From Halichondria panicea (taxonomy: Eukaryota > Porifera > Demospongiae > Suberitida > Halichondriidae), in contig NC_087377.1 of the NCBI RefSeq assembly GCF_963675165.1, positions 12,014,632 through 12,078,631 of the forward strand: DNA of 64,000 bases, read 5' to 3'. The first letter of the stretch is position 1, and each line of letters begins with the position of its first letter. A program made the translations under genes and the position numbers. The notes under the pieces are model-generated. The model worked only from the letters and a program-made list of their open reading frames with translations, was not told the origin of the DNA and did no database searches. Shown piece by piece: positions 24,938 to 34,894 of this stretch.

Positions 24938-27746
24938 ATGACACTAATAGAGATAATAAAGCTCATTACAGTTCTTCTGATTTGCTTTCTGGCTGGCTTC
25001 AGCACTGGTAAGACTGACTATTCAATTATAGATTTCCTTACATTGACACTGCATGTTTCATAAAGCACAATATTCAGTGAGTGTGGAGAGACCATGTCCA
25101 ATGGAAACAGTCATTTTCACCTGCACTGCTCCTGGAGATTTCTTGAGATGGGTACCATCAGATGTTTCTGCTCCAATCACTATCCTCTCTACTGCTGATC
25201 TCAATGTACCACAAGAAACGCAGCCAGGTTACACTTTGACACTGATTGCATTCAGTAGCACTACATTAACATCTACTCTGTCAAGAATAGCAGAGAATGG
25301 GATCACAGTGTCCTGTGTGGGGTTTGATCCTACTTTAAATACTATAGGATCTGCAACAATCCAATTAGTTGGTGAGTTGCAGTTAGTGTCTCGGCCATAA
25401 TTGTAAATGTTACGTAATTATAGAACCACCAGGACCACCTTCCAGCAAAAGACACTCGATTCTGAGGATCTCAGCCAATGCAGTCAATGTATCTGTACAG
25501 TGGAACCCTCCTACTGAGACTGGTGGTAGAGATGACCTCACCTACACAGTGACCATCTCACCTCCGGCCCAGCTCTCCGCTGTTGTCCTCACATCCACCT
25601 CTGTCACTGTGACTGCTCAATACAATGTGGACTACACTGTCAGTGTTGTGGCTACCAACTGTGCTGGGAACAGTACAGCAGCTGCCTACAATTTTAGAAT
25701 CGGTTAGTCGAGTCGGACGTATATATAGTCTTTAAACAGCATACTATTAAAAAACACTGACTCCCTCTTGTGCAGGTGGCTGTCCTGTGTTGAATGGAGC
25801 GTTTGGACCAACCACCAGCAGATTGCCAGGATCTACAGCAACCATCCAGTGTGACGCTGGGTATGTGTCTGCTGTTACAATGGTGACATGTGAGGATACA
25901 CTGATGTGGAGTCCAAACCCCGATATTGAGTGTACATTGCAAACCACACCTTCTCCTATACCGTGTAAGTTTTGTTTGCATGTGCATGTAGATGAAATTT
26001 AATTTTTGATCTTCTATAGTCCCTCCGATGAACTGCACAGCTCCTCTATCCCTACCAAGGAATGGCACCATCAGTGATCATTCCATACCAGCTATTCCCG
26101 GTACACAAGTGACCTTCCAGTGTGACAATGGACTATTCCCTGAGGCCATAATGAATGTCACTTGTCTAGCTACAGGAGAGTGGGACAAGATCCCAGGGGA
26201 GATCGTCTGCAGAAATGAGTCTAGTAAGTTTCCTGATTTATGGTTTAGTGTACTCAATTTATTGAGCTCAAAGTCGAATTACTAAAAATTCAAATGAGCG
26301 TATAAATATTTCATTTTTACATCAATCATATTCCTTGTACTCAGTTTCGTGTGTCCTGCCTGCCCCTCCACTCAATGGAGCTTTACTCAACACCACGTCT
26401 CAGAATACTAACCTAATAGAGGGCTCAGTTATTACCTTCCAATGTGATCCTGGGTTCTCACTGGTGGGTGCAACGACTGCCACTTGTAACAACTCTGGTC
26501 TCTGGGATCCTGACCTGGCTCTGTTGGAGTGTTGTACGTACGCATATGAGTAGTCATAAACTAGCTGGTACAACGATATACCGTAAATGCGCGAAAATTT
26601 CAAGGCATGCACTTACAAATATACCAGAAACACTCCCAGGCCACGCCTTCAATCTTTGCACGTTATAGCAAATAAATTAGCAAAAATTAAGCCCCTTGAA
26701 AATTTGGCACTGTACTGTATAGCTCAAAGTACATTTATATACAGTATAGACTCTCGCTATTCTGGCTCTCTGAAGTACGGCCACCTCGATATACCGGCCA
26801 TTTAGTTTGGCACAGATTGCACAAAACTCACCCTGAAACGCGGCCACTTGCTATATTCCGTATACTGGCTGCCCCTCACTAGGTTTTAATGTACGTTTAT
26901 TACGGCCGGATATGATGTTTTGGGTGTGGTTTGGCAGATAAAATTGGATTACACTTAAATATAAGAGCAGAATGATTCACTATCTTCATTATCCTCGAGA
27001 CAGACCCGCAAAATTAGTCATTAGATTCGAGGTAAGGTTGTTTTTAAGCTGCAGCTATTTTCTGAAATACAGCCACCTCGCTATTCCGGCCAATCTGCAC
27101 TGTCCCAAGGGTGACCGGATTAACGAGAGTCTACTGCATAGCATTAACGATTTTTGATATTTACGGCACTTAATATTAAATTGATATGATAGAGAGGTTA
27201 ATCTTTTGTTCGGAGGTTATATTAGTGAGTAGTAAACTTCAGAGACGGAAAAAAAACACTGACTTCTCAGAAAAATTGACGAAAATTAAATTTGACTCTT
27301 GAAAATTAACATGTTCATACAAAACTGACATAAATACCTCATACAACACAGTACTCTGATTGTGATAATTGCCTATAATTATCAATTAGTGCTCTATTTG
27401 TTGTCCTAAGAATTATTGCCAATCCTTCACAGCTCTGACTGCTACCACCCTATCAACTGTTGTAACTGTTGCCATCGGTGTTACTACTACTTTCATTGTG
27501 TCTACTCTATTTCTCGCTGGACTCCTAGTGATGTACTTGTTTATGCGTAAGAAGGCAGTGTACTTCACAAGAAAAATAGCATTATCTGTTGTAGAACCCA
27601 CTAAACCAGTTGGTCCTGTTTATGAGGAGGTGTTACCCAAAAAGGATATTGAACTGAACACTAACCAGGCGTACAGACCAGTAGGACCACCCAAAGAGGA
27701 TATTGAACTACATACTAACCAGGCGTATGGACCATTAGGACTGTGA
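24938..27746 (+). CDS. Receptor R3: Ig-FN3-three sushi-TM, duplicated tail
   Basis: Seven exons predicted: 24938-25007, 25066-25371, 25424-25702, 25776-25964, 26020-26223, 26345-26533, 27433-27746. All are phase 1, and the frame is open for 516 residues. Signal peptide core is ITVLLICFLAGF. Ig to residue 125, FN3 to 218, sushi to 281, 349 and 412, then the transmembrane segment (STLFLAGLLVMYLFM) and tail. The first sushi exon lacks four codons (TNPM) relative to R1. The tail is unusual: an 18-codon unit is duplicated in tandem (units starting 27636 and 27690), giving VYEEV, NQAYRPV and NQAYGPL. Intron 6 carries the same two MITE-like repeats as R1, so R1 and R3 are sister units. The FN3 exon uses a GTTAGT donor. 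It is likely a functional surface receptor; ligand unknown. Confidence 0.87.
26580..27139. mobile_element. MITE pair in R3 intron 6
   Basis: Counterpart of 4265-4823 in R1: a GTAAATGCGCGAAAATTTC-type segment at 26580-26715, then 26740-27139 bounded by ATAGACTCTCG and CGAGAGTCTACTG. The R3 copy contains some segments missing in R1 and the reverse. Confidence 0.7.
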
Positions 27747-27749
27747 AAC

Positions 27750-28870
27750 TTTGTGCTACTAACATTTATATCTAGCCAGTAAGTATTACAATGTACCATA
27801 TCATTATCAGGGTTTCATACAAAAGGCCGCGGGGGGGGGGCGCCCTGGGATTTCCCACCCCCATGCAGCCAACCCCCCCCCCCCCGAAAATTAATGATGT
27901 CATAAATAAAATCCTCAAAAATCCGGAGAAAATGATAGACTGAAAAAGACCTGTCAGTAGAATAGACTACTGCGCATATACGCGCTCTATTGCTGAATGA
28001 GCAAACTATAGGCCGTCGTGTTCTCGAGGCCAATAATATATCCATAGAGCACGAGCGTAAAAACGGTGCATTAACTGGTTTGTAGTTTGCAGCTTCTTGC
28101 AGCTACTAATACATGCAGCTATCGCTCTAGTATACAGAGGTAACTACAGTGGCACCCCTCTATAACGGACACCTTTGGGGAACAATATTTGGGCCTTTAT
28201 ACAGAGGTGGCCTTTGTTGAGAGGTTATTTTGTACACAAACTGTTCATTTAGGACCTGGAGCAACTGGCCTTTATTCGGAGGTGGTTGTTAACAGAGGTT
28301 CCACCGTACTAAGTAGAATAGCAGCCTTCTAAGAACAGATTTTACTATTCCTGATTCTGGAGAGACTGCAATGGCCTTCAATGTAGTAGCTGGTAAGCAA
28401 AACTAGCCTTTACTCGAGAACAAAAACCTTTGTTTGCAAGATAGCATTGCTAGAAGCTTATATAGAATCACTTAGCTGTACTTGCATGAGCATTGCAACA
28501 GTTGTATCTATTATAAAACTCTATGGCTTAAATGAATTATTTTGACCACCAACCGTGCTCTAACCCAGCCTACCCCAGCCGTGCTCTAACTACCAAACTG
28601 TTCCAAAAATGCCAACCACAGAATAATAGAGCACGGTCTTGGTTACTACAGTTGTAGATCCTAGCATACTTTTTCGTTTGATCTATGTGCAAAACTACAA
28701 TGGTGCAGCAGTTTTATAATTTTGTGACTTCTGTCTGCCCTCGAAAAAGTGAAATTTTGCACCTCATGAAAATTTCCCACTGTACGGTATTGAGCTGAGC
28801 CAAAAAATTTACAATCTTGACAGCACACCTCAAAATAATTATCAGCACAGTCTATAGTCTGTACAGTGTC
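27750..28870. other. R3 3' flank, duplicate of R1 3' flank
   Basis: Aligns with 5566-6780. No gene is seen. Differences include a TGCA insertion at 27864-27867 inside a C-rich run and the MITE at 28145-28309. Confidence 0.65.
28145..28309. mobile_element. TA-flanked MITE with paralogous empty site
   Basis: The element (28147-28307, 161 bp) starts CAGTGGCACCCCTCTATAA and ends AGAGGTTCCACCG, flanked by TA on both sides. The paralogous flank of R1 shows the empty site as a single TA at 6305-6306 with matching neighbours (TAAC before, CTAAGTAGAATAG after). TA duplication and short inverted ends indicate a Tc1/mariner-type non-autonomous element. Confidence 0.88.
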
Positions 28871-29380
28871 TCACCATATAAGCCTTGGTGACGCTGGTGA
28901 GAGCAGCAGCTGCCCCTTGTCTAACTGAGGGTATGCTGTCCTCAAGGTTAGCAAAATGAGAACAGTTCATCCATGCCATGCAGCCACAATCTGAGGAGAG
29001 TGGGGGAACACCAACAGCCAGTCAGTCAGTACTAGCTCTATAATGAAGTACAGTACAATTGATCGGAGCACAAAATTAAACAATTTTATGCCCTCAACTA
29101 AAAGTTCCTGTTACGTTTGCGTTGCACGTTTTTATGGAGCCAGAAAAACGCAAACTGAACGGTAGCGTATTATTCATAAATGCAGCGTAATTACGTATAA
29201 TTATTGTTCTATGGAGAAATCGCTGAGGTAGCAATATTATTCTGTATGTAGCTAGCTAGTAACTTTACTAGTGTGTGTCCAGGGGCACATGGGTACATAA
29301 AAAGCAACGGGGAGACTGCAGAATTAACTCAATATATGCAAGGCTGGAAGAAGATGAGAAAGTTGGCAGTAACGAATCTG
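28870..29380. repeat. Inverted segmental duplication, left copy
   Basis: About 510 bp matches the reverse complement of 59406-59930 with few differences, including the GCACAAAATTAAACAA, TACGTAATTA and GGGGAGACTGCAGAATTAA regions. The start of the copy includes a HEAT-type exon fragment (minus strand here). A composite 9-bp insertion around 28973-28981 distinguishes it from the right copy. Confidence 0.85.
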
Positions 29381-30440
29381 CTCAATGTCCTACTCAAACT
29401 ATAATTATAACCTCCGAACAAAAGGAAAATCTCTCTATCATATCCGTAAATATCAATAAACATAATGGTAGTACAAAGGGTTTGAAAATGGTAAGCATCA
29501 GTCAACCAATAAACATAATCTGTACTAGGGTGGGTAGATTTGGTAAAGACTTCAGAATGGATAAGCAACTATCACTCTGATCCAAAACAAACGATAAAAA
29601 CCCACTACACTAAAAACATTAAGTGAGTTAACATTAATTTTAGTGAGACAAAAATTAGCGACCACGTATAATCGATCACTGCTACCAGCGTTGTTAAGGA
29701 CAACTACACACTCTTTTGCCTATCAAAATGTAGCTCTTTCTTAGCTCTATTTATGCTGGGAGTTTGATCAGCTGACTAACTGTCGTCATGTTATAAGCGA
29801 TAGTAGAGTGACTACCGAATTTCATTGAAGTCACTCAGTCACTACTCTATAATGAAATACCAGAGCTCAATGAAATACAATACATACAAACAAAGGGAAT
29901 GAGTGTCGTAGTGTTTCTTATCGGGAATTAGAAGTTACTCTCACCGTTCGTCCCATGTATACAGTCTCTGACAATCCTTGTTCACCTTATATATGTGTGT
30001 CATGTTGTGTGTGCATGTGTGTGGGGGGGGGGGGGAGGGGGGTTGCTGAGCTGTAATGTGTAGACATGCATGCATGCATGTGCGCTACTAAAAAAGATCA
30101 CGACATGAGACCTAAAAATAGGGTTTAGAGAATGTGCAAGCCACTTGATCTAGAGCATTGCATGCATGGCTCTGGGAGAGTAGATACATGTATTACGTAA
30201 TTATTGTGAAGATTGTGAGCAGGTATATTTCGAGGGTATAAGCTTTTGCGGAATGACCGGTTTTCGCGGATTTAATGTCCGTGGAATAGCAGTCTTTTGC
30301 AACATGCATGCATGCAATATTAAATTTGTGGGCATATATAAATGTTTGCTTAATCAGCGAGAACAATTATACCCTTGATTAGTCTTATGTTCTATAATTT
30401 GTCTATAATTATGCGAAAACAGGAAGTGTATTAATATGAA
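29380..30440. other. Intergenic relics upstream of R4
   Basis: 29500-29600 is a minus-strand block with residues SLPKSTHPSTECVYWL in its best copy (57340-57470), one of the HEAT-associated fragments. 30010-30040 is a G-tract microsatellite. 30215-30345 is half of the GGTATATTTCGAGGGTATA MITE family. No gene is seen. Confidence 0.5.
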
Positions 30441-30513
30441 TATAAAGGAAGTAAACAATTGCAAAGGAGGTTGTCTAGTCAGCATCACATTAACCTTCTG
30501 ACTGTCAATAGAG
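30441..30513 (+). promoter_or_regulatory. Conserved proximal promoter/5' UTR of R4
   Basis: TATAAAGGAAGTAAACAATT at 30441-30460 combines a TATA-like box with overlapping ETS-type and forkhead-type cores; a second AGGAAGT lies at about 30421. Unlike R2, R3 and R5, no GTGTACAC minisatellite precedes it. Confidence 0.55.
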
Positions 30514-32115
30514 ATGACACTAATAGAGATAATAAAGCTCATTAGAGTTCTTCTGATTTGCTTTCTGGCTGGCTTCAGCACTGGTAAGACTGACTATTCA
30601 ATTATTGATTTCCTTGCATTGACACTGCATGTTTCATAAAGCCCAATATTCAGTGAGTGTGGAGAGACCATGTCCAATGGAAACAGTCACTTTTACCTGC
30701 ACTGCTATTGGAGATTCCTTGATATGGGACCTGCCTGGAAATCGTATCACTGTCCTCACCACCTCTGATCCACTAGTAATGCAGTCAGGCTACACTGTGA
30801 CACTGATTGCATTTGATAACGATACATTAACTTCTACTCTATCAAGAACAGCAGAGAATGGGATCACTGTGTCATGCTTGGAGATTGTGTCTACTCTAAC
30901 CACTATAGGATCTTCAACAATCCGTTTGGTTGGTGAGGTCTTGTCCATTGTCCATTGTCTGTATGTGTAAAAAATGTATATATAGATCCACCAGGACCAC
31001 CTTCTGCTGTAAGACATTTTATTTTGAGCAGCTCAGCCAATAAAGTCAGTGTATCTGTACAGTGGAACCCTACTACTGAGACTGGTGGTAGAGATGACCC
31101 CACTTACACAGTGACCATCTCACCTCCGGCCCAGCTCTCTGCTACTGTCTTCACATCCATCTCTGTCACTGTGACTGCTCAATACAATGTGGACTACACT
31201 GTCAGTGTTGTGGCTACCAATTGTGCTGGGAACAGTACAACTGCTGAGTACAACTTTAGGATTGGTAAGTATTATTATTTTGACACACAAATTGTCAACT
31301 CCTTCTTAGGTAACTGTCCTGTGTTGACCAACCCTATTAATGGAGCCTTTGGACCAGTCTCCAACAGATTATCAGGATCCACAGTAACCATCCAGTGTGA
31401 CGCTGGATATGTGTCTGCTGTTACGATGGTGACATGTGAGGGTACACTAATGTGGAGTCCAGACCCTGAGGCTATTGAGTGTACATTACTAACCACATCT
31501 ACTCCCACAACTCGTGAGTTAAGCTCTTGGTTGTAGGAAATAAATACAAAATATCTATGTTAATCATTATACAGCTCCTCCAATAAACTGCACAGCTTCA
31601 CTATCCTCACCAAGGAATGGCATTATCAGTGATCATTCAGTACCAGCTATTCCCGGCACACAAGTTACCCTCCATTGTGACGATGAACTGTTCCCTGAGG
31701 GAATAATGACTGCTACCTGTCTAGCTACAGGAAAGTGGGACGAGGAGATCGTCTGCAGAGGCAAGTGTATTCATTACTTGAATACACTTGCTTGTAATAA
31801 TACTTTTCTCTTAAACAACCTACAGCTGCTCCTTGTAATTGTGCCAGCCTATCTGATGGGAGTCGATTTGATTCAGCTGTCTCCATCAGCGTGGTTGTCA
31901 CGACAGTTGCGTTCACAATTATTGGATTGTTGATAGGACTCTTGATCATGTATTTGCTCATGCGTAAGAAGGCAGTGTACTCCCCGGCAGCTAAAGGACA
32001 AGCTAATTATAATGTAGGACCCACTGTACCAGCTGGTCCTGTTTATGAGGAGGTGTCACCTAAAGAGGAGATTGAACTGAATACTAACCAGGCGTATGGA
32101 CCAGTAGGACTGTGA
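30514..32115 (+). CDS. Receptor R4: Ig-FN3-two sushi-TM, tyrosine tail
   Basis: Six exons predicted: 30514-30583, 30642-30932, 30986-31264, 31310-31513, 31575-31760, 31826-32115. All are phase 1 and open for 439 residues. Signal core IRVLLICFLAGF; Ig to residue 120; FN3 to 213; sushi to 281 and 343; transmembrane segment (FTIIGLLIGLLIMYLLM) and tail with VYEEV (Tyr417) and NQAYGPVGL (Tyr434). The Ig loop after the core Trp is shorter than in R1-R3. Intron 3 is only 45 bp, a multiple of three without stops, so retention would also keep the frame. Intron 5 has a GC donor (GGCAAGT). The tail carries an in-frame TAATTA insertion (32004-32009) that adds Asn-Tyr relative to R2. Likely a functional receptor. 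Confidence 0.87.
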
Positions 32116-33735
32116 AACTTCTGTTAATGTGCATGCTCGTGAACAATTTTAACAACTGTAAACAGCAACATCTGTTCATTAAAAGCCATTACATCTTTTG
32201 TACTAAAAAAGAAGCTATATTGAACGAGTGGTGTAAGCTGCGCTGTGCTAATGCCTCTCGCCATGTTTAGCTTCGCTCAAAAACTAGAGTGTTATATAAC
32301 ACTCAAATACAAAGCAATACCAATACCTCTTTTAAAATGATTATAAAAGAAGTATTAGTTTACTTTGTATACTGTTATGTTATTACTATGCCTCGGTGCG
32401 GTGCGTATGCGCAAGCAAGGTATACGATATAGTGTGTGTGTTTGTGTGTGCGTGTTTGTGTGCGTGGTGTGTGTGTCTTGTATGTAGACTGCTACAGCTG
32501 CTTAAGGATCAATGGAGTGCAAGTAAGACTTTCTATAAGCTTCTGGTAACATTTTCTTGGATTTTGATTCGTGGATTTAGTAATACTTTGTTCTCGAGTT
32601 ATGCCTGGTTTCATTACTGGGAATGCCATTGAAGCCTTTTCAGAAGAATGCGTAGCAAAATTTGTCCATGGAGTGTTGCTACTCTACTTAGTAGTTACAT
32701 GTAGCTCTGCTAAAATGCTCATCATGATAATCATATCATGTGTGTACGTATCAGCAATATTAGCTAGTAGCTTTATATTGACACAGCATCAGCACCCGCG
32801 GTACTGTTGTAATTGTTGACAATGAACTACACAGTCATTATAGAAGAGGGAAACAGAAGTCTATCTGATGGCTTGGTGAACTAGAGCACTGAAGTGCTAA
32901 CCCTCGGCTACTGACATGAATCTATACAAACCTAAAGCGTGTTACACAATAAATGCAGATGTATGTATGAGCATAAAAGCTGGCTAGTAAGCAGCAAGTA
33001 ACAAGAGCAATAAAATTAAAGGCATGCTGAAACTTTTGAGAAATGCGTTTTAGTGGTGCATGAGACATGCACTGTGGACTAGAATCACATCAAAGTCAGC
33101 AAAGAAGCCTGGAGTCTTGTAGCTCCTGATATGCTCTGGAGCTAAAGAAGCAACAATTAAACTACAATTCTAGCTTTCTACTTTACCAGGAGCAGTGGAA
33201 CAGGGTCCCTAAAGGATCACTTCAGCTGAAAATATCCACCTTGATTAAAGGCCACACGTATATTCATAATACATGTACACGTGCAAGTGTCTTTGTTAAC
33301 ATTCATAATCGATTAATGACATCTGTTAATCCGAAAATTTCATACATTTGGATATAGAGTCTGGTCCCGCTCAATTTCGATTAGCGAGGGTCTACTGTAT
33401 TAATTTAAAAAACAGCCTGTGCGCCTCTCCATGCACTCTCTATAATTATGCTGTAAACGATATTATCTGCCACCTCTAAACCATTTCTCACGTTCGCAGC
33501 TTTCGCTGATCAAGCATGTACTGCAAATATTTTATACCCACAAAGTTAATATCGCATGCATGCTGCAGAGTAGCTGGTATTCTGCGAAAATTAAATCCGC
33601 CAAAACCTTTCTAATGGTCATTCCGCGAAAGTTTATAACCTTAAAATATACGGTAAACTAATGTCTAACATGTAACGACACAATATATGATTTGACATGG
33701 GTACATGCAGTCGTCCTAGGCTTTAAGTTGTTGGC
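32116..33735. other. R4 3' flank, no gene; LINE scrap
   Basis: 32826-32885 matches the LINE-containing segment near 63733-63790 (CACAGTCATTATAGAAGAGG and CTGATGGCTTG), so it is a LINE scrap. 33060-33130 aligns with 51580-51640. 33590-33655 is an inverted half of the CGAGGGTATA MITE family. Confidence 0.5.
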
Positions 33736-33759
33736 CTAAATCATGTAGTTATTATTCAA

Positions 33760-34440
33760 TGACTCACGTTGGATTTGTTGTTCTATTCTCCCTCTGAAGA
33801 TCATTCTTCCCAGCAGCTGACAGAGTGAAGTGAGACAGTCCACACCAGCAGACTGCATCAAGGACTGCTCTGTGGGTGCATGTGTGTGCATGTGTGTGGG
33901 TGTGGGGGTACATATAGCTGGAGTACATTTCAATGTTGAAATTGCAACAAATTACACAAACAGAAATAGTAAACTAGTATGATATCGTAAATAATGGCTT
34001 CTACAGTCCTAATAACTCACCAGTCCATAGGAGTCCAGGAACAGCTCGAGGTGTCTCTTAACACTCTCACACCCAGTAACTTGGCAAACACTGGCAACTA
34101 TGGACAGAGAGAAGGAGAGAGAGAGGGAGAGAGCAACATTGAACACATGCACTCAAGATAGCGTAGTCACAGTACAACACAAACACAAAAAATAAAATGT
34201 TGTGTGGAATCCACTTTGAAGGTTAAATTTTTTTACAGTGTCAGCTTTTAAGTACCCTGTTTCAGCGAAGCACTACTGTCTAAGAAATGTCAACCCATAC
34301 ACTATCACTAAAGCAAGTGGAGAGTTACTTTCATATCTTACTGCATGTTTACTCATCTCACTAGTTAATTTGAGCAGTGTCCCCAGGAGGTTGATGTGTT
34401 AGGGTATAGTGTCTGTGTTGTATTGTCTCAGCACAGAGCA
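33760..34440 (-). pseudogene. HEAT/coiled-coil gene fragments, copy 6
   Basis: Three minus-strand blocks occur: 34350-34440 (INLLGTLLKL-like before a GT donor), 34016-34105 (LELFLDSYGLV-type exon, here frame-shifted) and 33765-33880 (SAGVDCLTSLCQLLGRMIF). Same order as at 52360-52800. Frames are not maintained throughout. Confidence 0.5.
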
Positions 34441-34676
34441 GTGTCTAACTATTATATAGACATGAAATCATTCAACCAATATGCACATTTTGTACTATAA
34501 TTATATAGGGTGGGTAGATTATAATAATAGGTGCCTTACATGTGTAATAAATATATTGGTGTCGTACTAAGAAAGAGGATGAACAATATAAGAAGGCTAG
34601 GCTTGACAGATTATTTTATTTTAAGAGGAAATATTTGGGTTCTATAATAACAGGCCTATATAAAATATGCATAATT

Positions 34677-34894
34677 TAAGTGTGTACACTGTATGGTGAT
34701 GATAGTGTGTGTACACAACGAGCTGTTTAAACAAACTAGACACTTTCATGGACTGCTTTAACTGCTATTGAGACAGTGGTTGAAAAATAAACTTGGAAGT
34801 GTATAAAACAAGCTATAATTATGAATAAATTATCATAAAGGAAGTAAACAATTAATCACATTGAAACCTTCTCACTGTCAAGAAATAATTCGAG
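34677..34894 (+). promoter_or_regulatory. R5 upstream block: short minisatellite and promoter
   Basis: A contracted GTGTACACTGTATGGTGATG array (34677-34716) is followed by GAGCTGTTTAAACAAACTAG and then AGGAAGTAAACA at 34839-34850. A TAATTA insertion at 34816-34821 distinguishes it from the R3 promoter. Confidence 0.55.
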
